Assembly (NCBI RefSeq): GCF_000003815.2
Contig: NC_049997.1
Coordinates: 7,281,901 to 7,345,900 of the forward strand
Length of the DNA: 64,000 nt
Direction: 5' to 3'
Source of the DNA: Branchiostoma floridae
Lineage: Eukaryota > Chordata > Leptocardii > Amphioxiformes > Branchiostomatidae
Each line of letters starts with the position of its first letter. The stretch's first letter is position 1. The notes under the pieces were generated by a model. That model had not been told where the DNA came from, made no database searches, and saw nothing but the letters and a program-made list of their open reading frames with translations. Below are positions 46,568-58,600 of the stretch, piece by piece. A program made the position numbers and the translations under genes.

Positions 46568-46697
46568 GCTGTGCATGGAGCCGCTGGAGATGGATGATGT
46601 CACTTCTTTCCCGTGCACGTGCGGCTACCAGATCTGCGCTTTCTGCTGGCATCGCATCCGCACGGACGAGAACGGGCTCTGCCCCGCTTGCAGGAAG
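46568..46697 (+). CDS. CNOT4: CNOT4 RING exon (5' end in gap)
   Basis: First complete codon at 46569; encodes LCMEPLEMDDVTSFPCTCGY through GLCPACRK, covering seven of the eight RING cysteines. Donor GTAGGC. Exon begins inside the N run. Confidence 0.96.
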
Positions 46698-49600
46698 GTA
46701 GGCGGACCGACGTGTTACATGCCCCCCTCCCCACCCCTCCTCCGCCCGTCGCGGGCCCCTGGAATGTTGTGTGTCAAACGGCTCTCGCTGTTTTATATCA
46801 CCATTAGGACAATTTGATTGAGTGATTAATCACTTCTTTAACTAATCTGGATGATATTCTCCACCCAGATCGTTTCGATCGCGTGTTTTTGGTTGTATTT
46901 TTCGGCTGCGAAGTCGTGTTGTCTGGCCCATGCCTGCATCTCCAGGCGTCAGTGATGGGCTATAATTATGCCCGGAATCACGGCGAGGAATGCCCGGGTC
47001 GTGACAAACATATCACAGTCACGGTGCACGGATGACACAGGACCGTGTGTGCAACACACACTCCTGCTATTGTGTCCCCAACACTTGCCCCAGAACTCAG
47101 ACACAACTGAGGTAATAAACAAAATCCCAGAGTGCAACTATCAAGCCATCCCTACGTATCTGTAGTTGGTATGATCAGGTTTACAGGTATCTTTTTTAAT
47201 CAAGCCGTATCACTGTCCTCAAGAGAAAAACTGTTCACTGTCTAGTATTGTGCGACAACAGTTCGCTCATAGCTCAGACACAACTGAGTTGATAAATAAA
47301 ATCCCAAGAGCTGTATCAAATTCCATCCCTAGGTATCTATCTGTTTTTGACAATGATCAAATCTATAAGTATCTTCTTAAATCAAGCAGTATCACCGTCC
47401 TTTACACACAGTTTTTTAGTATTATGTCACAACAGTTGGCTCAGAATGAATTGGTATTCTACGAAGCCATTGTGAGTAATAGACGTCTATTACCAGTAGT
47501 CAATATTTGACAAAGATTGGCTTTGACAGTTTTCTGTTATTCACATGAACTACTCAAGTGGAATAACTGCCCTTTGATATAACACACTATCTTTTAAAAG
47601 TAAAACTCAAAGAAAATTGCATGTCCCCACATGAGGGTTAGACAGCTGGGTACAGTCAGACACAACAGCACACATATCATCATGCACATGCCGGCCACTC
47701 CCACCAGATATCCGCCAGGATTTCGTTTGGTCCACATTATTTTGATACCGTCGTAAAATCGCCATGTGGAATACCAACAATAAATCTTTCTTTATAACTG
47801 CTGAAATCAACTTTTGATTGATGATGGCAAAATAGTTTTCCTAATATTCATACAATTAGAGATCTTCTTCTTGAAATTTGAAACATACCGTTAGAAATAA
47901 GAATGATTCATGAAAACTGGTTTGTAATCATTCACAACTTGACTTTATTTCCTTAGATTCTATTCAAGAAAAAAAAGGCAAAAAGAAGATAAGAAAGTAC
48001 TGGTCTTAGAAGAAAATTAGATTCCAAAGTTGCTGTACAAATTCCACTGTTACAAGTTACTTGTAGTTAGCTCTAAAATTTGATTCTGACAATGGTATAT
48101 TCATTCCTTTAAATTTTTATGTAAAATGGTTTAAAGTTTTCCCTGAGATATTGTTCTCATTTGTTTCACTTCTGACAACCAATAATGTAAATTTGTGTGG
48201 CCTTGTCAGTGATAATTATTTTCAGCAATGCTGTGTAGTCATGAAATGATATTGGACTCATTCTATTTGGTATGATCTCTTTATATTAACCCTACCACAA
48301 GTTTTATTCTGAGTTCAAGTATCAAGACATTTTACAATTCATGCTACCCTTTGTTGTAAAACAATTGCTCACTTTCATCAACAATACCAGTTGACATGAT
48401 CTTTGTTCCTCTCATTTGTCAATCCCCTCATTAGTATTATTTGATAATTAGGTGTGAAATCTGAAGCCTTTTCATGCCCCCATGTGGGTTGAGTTTGTAG
48501 TATGTGTTGATCAGTAATCCCTCCTTCTATCACACCCCTCAGTACTGAATAATATTAGTCAGGGCTCGAAATTCATTTTTTTGCACCTAGCCTGTGTTTA
48601 CACAAGCTCTCGCCGGCTGGGCTTAATGACCCCCTCCCCCCGAGAAGCTCCTACGGGTGGCGGCAATTGTAGGGCCGGCCGCTAGGGGCTTGATTTTAGT
48701 CAGGCTATTTTGCACCCAGCTTAAAAAATTGGGTGCTACTGCACAAAAAAAATTTGGGTGCACCACTTGAATTTTAGTAGAATGTCAGAAAAACCTAATA
48801 ACAAAACTTAGTTACATGCTATCAAATTCTAAACCAGTACCATGACAGACATTTTTATTATCTTTCTAACATTTAGATGTCAAGAATATGATGTATGCTA
48901 GTATACTTTGATATCTTAACCTACATAGACCCAAGAAAATATAATTGGGTGCACAGCTCCAATTTTGGGTGCACCTGGGTGCATATGCACCCAGTATTTC
49001 GAGCCCTGCTAGTACTGTAAATCTTGAAATGGTTGCCCTTTTTTCAGGTTTTATTTTTATGTTTTTCACACTCCGAATTCTTTACACTGCTAGTACATGT
49101 TTCCTATCTATTTCTACTGTGCTACAGAAAATAGTTTCATTGTTTAAAACACTGCTAAACCTCCTATTGCAAAATGAAGTTCCTGCAAAAACAACTAGAT
49201 TTAAAGCAGATAGGAGCAACTCTGCTTACTATGATAGTATGAAGGAATGCACTTCCACGGCAAAAACATCCGTTCACCTCCTATTGCAAAATGAAGTCCC
49301 TGCAAAAACAACTGAATTTACAGTCGGTAGAAAGCAACTCCGCTTAGTATGAAGAATACACTTCCACTGCAAAAACATCCGTTCACCTCCTATGGCAAAA
49401 TGAAGTCCCTGCAAAAACAACTGAATTTACAGTCGGTAGAAAGTAATACTGCGTAGTATGGCCAATACACTTCCAGTGTTGGAGTCAGTGGCTTTGTCCC
49501 ATTGCCAGACAACAATTGATCATCCCAGCACTCTCTCCCCTCAGATGAGGGGAAACGTTTGAATTTAGTTGCCTAGCAACACGACCATGTCACTTTCCGA

Positions 49601-52600
49601 GGTACTTCCTTCGTGGTTGTACTTGTATCCTAGTGAGTGGTAGTTATGGTAAGTGGAAAATTAGGATTGAGGAGATGAGCAATTGGCAAATAACGCCTAA
49701 TCGTTTACTTGCATAGACCAAATAGCCAGAGATGTTGGACAGTGATGTGAAATTCATTTTTGGAATCGCTGTACGTAACTGAAAGTACTGCACAGGAAAA
49801 TTTTTGGGTACACAATATAGAGCAAAACAAAAAGCGAGGAAAACGTAATTATACATTCTTTACTGTTAGTGGTGTTTCTCTTCTAATTTTGAATCTAAAA
49901 TTCTATACCTAACTGCAAAATGTTAATACAACAAAGGTTCATTTTTCTCAATGGCAAGAAAGAATACTAGTAAACAGTAGTACAAACAGCTGCACAAGCT
50001 TGAGATTTCTTCTGTATTGTATATGACTTGAACAGATTTGCACTATTGCAGTAAGCAGTAAGCTACTGATCCGACATCTGGAAAGACTTGGAAAGGTTCC
50101 AGAGGGAGAAATAAGATTCAGGATATGTAGGGCTTAGATTATCAGTTTTTACTGGACTACAGGGGATGTTGTTGACCTTCCTGTTACCGGGCCCTGTTAT
50201 AGCCACTACAAATTTGGGGCCAAAAGGCTGGATTAGCAAGGAAAAGGTTAATATAACATGCAAATTTAGGACAGTTGAGGGTAGAATTCGATACAACCTA
50301 GCCAGAAGTTTTCATGGAGATCTTAATTCAGTTTTAATCTTCTACTTAATCTGCTTCCTGACCCTATTATCAATGCAGATTTAGTATGAAAAAGGCCACA
50401 AAAAATAAAACATCATCAGGGGGAAAATTTAAACATTCCAAAGGGTCCAAATCAGTGTTGATAATAAAATAGATTGTCTTGTTTGTTTACTGCGAACTCC
50501 ACTGCCACTGCTAGGTCCATACTGATTCCAATCCATGGTTTTGTATTGTGCTTCTTTTATGATATGGTACCCTTACTTCTATCATAAAAATATACATTTT
50601 GCAGTACACTTTAACCACAGATACTATATTTAGTAGAGATAACAAAATGTCTAGCAAGCTTCCAAGTTCAATTTGTGCAGTATATGCTCTCGATCTGACA
50701 TCCCAAAGGCAAAATTTCAATAGATTTGACTAAAGTTTGTAAAAACACAATATCAAGGTCCCAGACATGCTAAATGGAAGTAAAACAGTTCTAGTATATG
50801 TCATTGTTTACATACATCATGTATTACATAATGTCCAATCATATCAGAGTTTGATATTCGTAAGAGACTACAAAAATTCTAGTGTGTTACCAGTGTTTAC
50901 TTTAATGTCATAAAAAACTGAAATTCTGATCCTTAGTCAATAGATTTGTGTCCGACCAGGGATGTAGCCAGCACCCGTCCTTCCGTCTTTTGACGGAATT
51001 TTGCAGCTGGGGACGGAAAAAAATGTTGCCCATTCCGTCCTCTGTGAGCAAAATTTAACACTTAAAATGCAGGAAATAGTGTTTCAGAGGGTCTACATTT
51101 CGAAATTTTCATTGGGAGCATGCCCCAGGACCCCTCTAGGAACGCTGCGCCAAAGCCATTAAAAATCGAGGGGACAGAAAATGATTTCTGGCTGGCTACA
51201 ACCCTGTGTCTGACCATCATGTATTGCCTGAACAGGGTTACTAGCACAAGACGTTGTTTACATGTACAACACAATGTCCAGCCTAGACGGCCAGGCTATA
51301 TTGGGAAGGTTGACCTGAGGCTCAACTTGACCCCTAATGACCTCCGCATATCTCGTGCCTGGGTGCCAAGTGGAAACAGTATGGTTCTAGTTGGTAGGAG
51401 CAAATATGGGGAGGGCTGGATGGTTGGGCAGCGTGCAAACTACCCACTTTCACACTTGCACATTGCAACCACTTCTTGCTTGGTGTAACTTACTTCTAAA
51501 CTCAGGTTCCACAGGGTGCAACTTAGATTTTGAGCCTCAGAACTTGATGTTGTTCTCAATTTACTTGGAAGAAATAAATGGACCGTAGCAGCTCCATTTC
51601 ATATTAGCCAAACATGTATGTATTGTATTTTTTTCCCCCAGAAATTAGTGAATTGTAGGTGGTGCAACTTGAAATTTAGTTGTGCAACCTAGTTTTTGCC
51701 CCAGGTTGCAATACTGTGCAACCTGGCTCAGAAAAGTATTTTGCACACTGTTGGGGGAAAGAAGACACAATTATTTTACTGTAAGTCATTTTGACTCAAA
51801 GTTTTAATTTTCTACTTTAGATATGGGGGGATTATTGCACACTTATTTTGCGGTAGAAGGAGAAAGAACTTTTCTGTTGTGTTTGTGGTTGAAACAATGC
51901 AATAGTTCAGTAGTAGTACATTCAAAACACATATTTGTGGTGTAATTTGAATTTGTGGAACAGAGGTGGAAGGTCGTGAAAATAAAATCACTGCAAACAT
52001 ACATTGTACAATGATAGTGGGAAATGAAATCAAAACCTCCCTATATGAAAGTTTCTATACCAGTATGTTTCTTTTATAAAAAAAGTTTCCTTTTTTAATG
52101 GACATGTAGTCTCTCAATACAAAATAATTTTTAAGAAACTTTGATGGAAATATTCATCAAGATTTCAAGTAGATACCTCAGTGTTTATTCAACAATCAAC
52201 TCTAATTTCTATGTCAAATCTATCTCAATTAGCATTTGGGACTTGACTCTTTCTTGTATAATTTGATTACAAATGGAAACTAATTGTACCTTTCTACTTA
52301 TAAGGATAGGTAAGCTTGATGCATTAGAATATTGATATGATTTCCTTAGAATTATTAATATAAATGTAGAAGGTTGTGATATTTAAGGTGGTTGCAGATG
52401 AATAGAAGGAAAGAGTTATAGTTTGTATGAATTATAATGTGTATGCATATGAGTAAAAAATGATAAGTAGTCAATCACAATCACAATTGATTAAAGATTA
52501 GATATCTTTGATTAAGTTTCTTAAAAACATGTGGGTACACTTGAGTTAAAACAGTCTGTCGTAAGTTGCAGTCACTATATGTATGAATTGCTTGTTTGTC

Positions 52601-55600
52601 TATTGTCAGCAGAAAGAAGCAGAGACATGGTCAAAGATGTTGAATTAGTTCATGTGAGATGCTGACTTCTTTAGAAGAGATGCTGTTCCAATGATATTGA
52701 CTTACAATGTAGTTCAGTGCCCAGAAAGGTTTGCCTTGTACTGGGTTTGTAGTAGAGCATTACCAGTATTGTGATGACAGTACCAGATATGTCTAGATTT
52801 GGTGTTTTATACAATGTAGCATCATGTGAAAATGGCAGTTATAGTGATTCTAATGCTTTTCATAACTATAAAATCTTGCCCAAATGTACATTAAGCAGGG
52901 CTCGAAAGACTTTTTTTTTGCATACCTACACTGGTGCAGGTAACATTGAAAATTACCTGCACCAGACAAATTTTACCTGCACCACTCTGAATTTAGGAAG
53001 TATGAATCATACTAATATTGTTCAGAAACTATTGCTATTTTCTCTTGTATACTTTTGGGGCGTTAACTTTCTATATGCTGCTAATAATAATCCACGTACA
53101 CCTACATTATATGACATTTATGTATAAAACCCAGTACATGGATCAGTGCAGCTTAGGTGCAGGTAGACATCAGAAATACCTGCACAGCTCCAATTTTACC
53201 TGCACTAACCTGCATATGCAGGTGGTATTTCGAGCTCTGCATTAAGACATCAAAGTCCTGACAATTTTTCTCCTGTTGTCCTCCAGCAATACCCCGAGGA
53301 CCCTGCGGAGTTCAAGCCCCTGTCACAGGAGGAACTGCAGAGGATAAAGAACGAGCGAAAACAGAAGGATCTGGCCAGGAAACAGAAGATCTCCGAGAGC
53401 AGGAAACACCTGGCCAACGTCAGGGTGGTGCAGAAGAACCTCGTCTTCGTGGTCGGGCTGTCTCCAAGACTCGCAGATCCAGAGGTAAGGAGTCTTAAAC
53501 TTTAAGACTGTCTCCAAAATGCAGATCCAGAGGTAAGGAGTCTTAAACATTTAGACTGTCTCCAAGATGCAGATCCAGAGGTAAGGAGTCTTAGTTCGTA
53601 AACTCTTAGTTTTAGTTAAAGATTGTCTCCAAGACTCGCAGATACAGAGGTAAGGAGTCTTAAACTTTAAGACTGTCTCCAAGATGCAGGTCCAGAGGTA
53701 AGGAGTCTTAGTTCATAAACTTTTAGATTGTCATTAGTCCTTAAAGACTGTCTCCAAGACTCGCAGATCCAGAGGTAAGTTTAAGGAGTCTTATTTTACT
53801 CTAAATCCTTAAGATTGCCTCCAACGTGTCCAAGACTCGCAGATCCAGAGGTATTGAGTCTTAGTCCTTAAAGACTGTCTCCAAGATGCAGATCTAGAGG
53901 TATGGATATTTATAAACAAGTGGTAGGAAGTGCAGAAGAACTGTTGCAGACCCTGACGTATATGTAAGGAGTTTTAAACTTTTAAGTTTAAAAGCTTATG
54001 GTAAGTAGTCTTGTGTAGGAAGTTCCAAAACTTGCAAAAGTGGTTGGACCCAAGGTAAGGAGTCCTAGAACTTAAAAGATTTGAAAATGTGCAGAATCCA
54101 AAGAAAAATATTTCAGGATTGTGGTAAGTGGTGTTAAACTTTAAAGATTGTGTTCAACACTCAGAGTCAGAGATCCTGAGGTACAGAGTCTAGAAATTGA
54201 AAGACTTGTGGCAGGTCCTAGACTGGAAAGATTGTTGTAAGGAGTCTTAGGCTTTAAAGATTATCTCCTAATATACCTAGAGACCTGACAGCTCTAGAGA
54301 TAAAGAGCCTTGTGTTTAGCTTCTAACGCCCTGACTTGATGGCTTTTTTAATCAGTGTCACGTAAGTATGATTGTATGTATTTAGATTTGTGAATTTTCA
54401 GTATGTTAGGTCATGGTGCTGTCAGTGTTATAGATGGATACTTTCTTTCTAGACTTTTTGGTTTTAGACATTTCAGTTTTGGCTCTTAACCCTAGTTTGG
54501 CCCAAGGATAGACTATGAGACACGTACACAAATCATCTAATCACCACATGTGTGTTCTCCATGGAGGAGGTATGTGGTCACCACAATGTGAGATGCTGCC
54601 GAACATCAGGCTATCACCATGGTAACCTGGCAACCAATCAAACACACCCACGACCTTTGCACTGCTACTGTAAATCCGTTAGAGTTTGCTTCGCCTAGAT
54701 TTCATTCAAATATAAATGCTGTCTTCTTAACTACAGCATATCTTAAAGAAACTTAAACTGTTGTTTTATTTTTGCACTTTTTGTAGAAACTACTTCACTG
54801 CTAATTCAGTTCCACATTTCCAATGTAAGTTTTTGTATTGCAACTAATGGTGGAGTGCATGTACTTTAGGATTGTTTCAATTGTGAATCTAAAATATCAG
54901 AATACTGTGAAATAAAATAACCACAAAATAAAGCAAATTTACAGTACAGAAGAATTTTTTGTGGAATCTGAATAATAGTAGAATTTACATTTAATGATGA
55001 ATTTTTTCCAGGTACTGAAGAAACATGAGTACTTTGGGAAGTTTGGGAAGATCCACAAAGTGGTCATCAACAACAACACATCATATGCAGGTGCTCAGGT
55101 AAGGCACTGATTATACTTGTTTTCCTAATACCCCCCTCACATGTAGCGAAAATCGATCAGACGATGAGTCTGCGAGCTCTAAATTAGGAGGAGGCAGGAA
55201 GGGGGAAACTCTGCCATTTCTTCGTCGGCAGCAGGGTCATGCCTCCTCGTAATTTTGAGCTCGCAGACTCGTCGTCCGATCGATTTTGGCTACATGTGAG
55301 GGGGGTATAAGCATATTTCATGAGAGAGTCTGTATTTCATGTATATGAAAATTTTGGCTACATATGATATTGATACTCTATAGTTAAATTCATCGCTGCC
55401 AAAAACAGAACTCTTAACTTCAGCAGACCAAAGCAGTTTATACCTAACCATCTGTCAATTTTCATCTGCAGGCTATTTCATTTTTTTCATTGGTTGTCTT
55501 TTCTTCTGTTGTTCTGCCTATTTACATGTACTTTGTATTTATATACAGTGAAACTTGTATAAGCGACCACGTCCATAAGACGACCATCGGCCTATTACGA

Positions 55601-58600
55601 CCGCTTTTGGCCGGTCCCGATTTTCCTCCCCATTGACACAAGCATTAAGCAACGTGGCCAAAGCGACCACTTGTCTTCTGTGACCGCGACCACCCCGAAT
55701 CCGGTCCGCCCGCGACCGAAATGTTGCCGAAGACGACCGCGTCATTTTCAAGTGTGTAGTGGCCTCGATTTTTGATGATATCTGGCGGCAAATCCGCTAA
55801 AATCGGCTTGTGTTTTGGCGAAGAAAACTTGCCGAAACGACTGCGTCATTTTCAAGACTGTAGCAACTGTCGATATTTGATGATAACTCGCGAGAAATAT
55901 CGCTAAAATTGGCTTATGTTTTGGCAACTAAAATGTGACCGAAACCACGGCGTCATTTTCAAGGGTATAACAACATCAATTTTTTTATTATAACTGCCGG
56001 GAAATTACGGCAAACTCATGTGTTTGGGTTCTGTTATTCGCGCCGAGCCAAAATCAAACATGGCGCCCAAGAGGTCAAACGGTGTCATTGGGAAAGTCCA
56101 CTGAAGTGTAGGTAAAAATGTTGCGTGCGTTGTTATTGTACTCTACATTTAAATCCTACAAAATGCAAATTTATTTTAATAAAACTTGTTTGAAGTAAAG
56201 ATAACAGATATAAAATATCTTTATGACTTTATAACACATTTTATTAGAGAATAAAAGGTGTCTGTGTGTCTTTTTAAGAAACTGCTCCCCTTGCTTCTAG
56301 TGAAGCGTCCATTTGTCAACATGAGTCATGTTTAGAAGCGTCGGTGGGGTTAAACTTGTTTTTCTCGGCAAATTTTCGCCTTCTAGGCAGCGTTGAGACT
56401 TTAAGACCCGCGCCAGAAGAGAAACAAACTCACACGCATTATTTTCATGGGTAACATCGTTGAAATGAACCATTTATTTTTCTGTCGTGCTGCCGATTTG
56501 AAAGAAGGTTCCCGTCTTGTCGGGCATGTGTGCGCATGCTTTTTGTTATGGCGGTAAGCTCCCCAACTTATTTCTGGCCCGTTGGCTGTGATTCACAAAG
56601 TAAAGATAGGCAATTAGCGTTGCTAACATGAAAATCGCATTTTAAAACGCTCGTGGGGCGTCGGGTTCTCCACCGAAAACAGCGATGTTTTTGTAAGCAA
56701 TATGTAAATGGACCATTGTCTTGACGGTGTCGCCTATTCACAAGTTTTTGACAGACAATGCCGGCGGGGAAAATGACGCTGCTCCGGCTACAAAAAGCTA
56801 CGAAAATTTGAAAGAAAAGCCCTAAATTTTGGAAACTTTTCAATTTTACATCAGTTGGTATAACAATACTATATATGAATCATACAGGAAGACAGTTCAA
56901 CAGTGATAATATTTCTCATGTGCAAATGTACAGGTTCGTGGAATTAAACTATTTTAAAGACCATTAACTTTGAAATCATTGTGTCTGTCCTATCTTGTCA
57001 ATTTTTCTTTCTTTGCACAAGAAGACCACGTGTCTAAAACGACCACTTTGCACTGGTCCCCAGGGTGGTCTTCTTAAACAAGTTTCACTGTACTACAATA
57101 GAAATTGGTGTGCACTAGAGTTTATCACGAGAATTGACTGATATTTCATTTCAGCAGACTATTATGTTAATTAGTATGTTAAGTCTTATTCTATACACCT
57201 ATTTTGTACTCTGTGTAATAGTAGTTGCCATACACTGTACCATGTACAAATGTCGTGCAAGTTCTCTATATATCTCATTCCTAATCACTTGGCAAATTTC
57301 TCTCCGAAGGGTCCTAGTGCAAGTGCGTATGTCACGTTTGTCCGTTCGGAGGACGCGTTGCGGGCGATACAGACGGTCAACAACGCGCACGTGGACGGGA
57401 GAACGCTGAAGGCTTCGCTGGGGACGACAAAGTACTGCAGCCACTTCCTGAAGGGTGCGCAGTGTCAGAAACCGGACTGCATGTACCTACACGAGCTGGG
57501 GGACGAGGCTGCCAGCTTCACCAAAGAAGACATGCAGGTAAGGTTACAACTTAAAGTGCCAGTGAAATGAAGTTTCTTCTATCATTGACATAAGGATTTG
57601 GTCTAGATCTAAATCAAAGTCAACTGTATAATGTTTGCTCTTTTGATGGGACAAATAGTATTGGGTCATGAAGTCACAGAAAGTACTCCTACTCCTAGCC
57701 AGACTAGCTAATAGAGGAGTCCTTTCTATGTCGTCACAACCTTTTGCTAATTTGTCAAAGAATACTTCACCAAAGAAGACATGCAGGTAAGCAGGGTTGA
57801 CGAGTCCAATAGTCCGATTGTTCCAGGCAAGTGAAAGTGCCAATCGGGCATGTCCTACCCAACTTACCTGATGGGGCAAGTAAGATTTTTCCAGGAGTGC
57901 GCCCCCTAATCTCACTTAAGTTTTGAGTGCTGAGGCTTTTGCTGTTGTTTTTCCCAAGTTCGCTGTCAATTAAAGAGCACACGGTCTACAATTGCTTTGA
58001 ATATATCATGTGTTTTCATGAATAACGTTTACATGAACAATGGTGGAAATTACATTTCTCTGACACTGTAGATTCTTGGCGCTCATTCTTAATTGGCAGG
58101 AAACAATCAATCATTGATATTTCTGTTATTTTGTGGGTTTGTGGTAAATTGTTTTCCATGACTTCTTCATTTGATCAGCTTGGTACAATAATGTTCCATC
58201 TTTTGAAGAGAGCAAGATTTTTATGGAACAGGGAAAGATTAAAATGCATGTTTGGCTGTTAGTAATGGAATAGTTTTGCTGCCTTATATGCTACTTTAAA
58301 TGCATTTAACTTTGCAAGGGTTTGATTTTGCGGTCGCGGGAAAACGTTTTTGTGGTGGTTTTAAGTTAGCGGTAGTGCCACAGATTGTAGCCACATAGTA
58401 TAATGGATAAATGATGGCGATGGTTTTTAAGTTTGCAGTGAAATGGCTACCGAGAAAACCACGAACAATTCTGCATTTACTGTATTGGTATTTCAAAACT
58501 GTACAGAAGTTGCCTGATTATGATACATAACACATGTTTTTAATGTTTTGTGAACAGATGGGAAAACATCAGGAGTACGAACAGAAGTTACTGGAGGATC

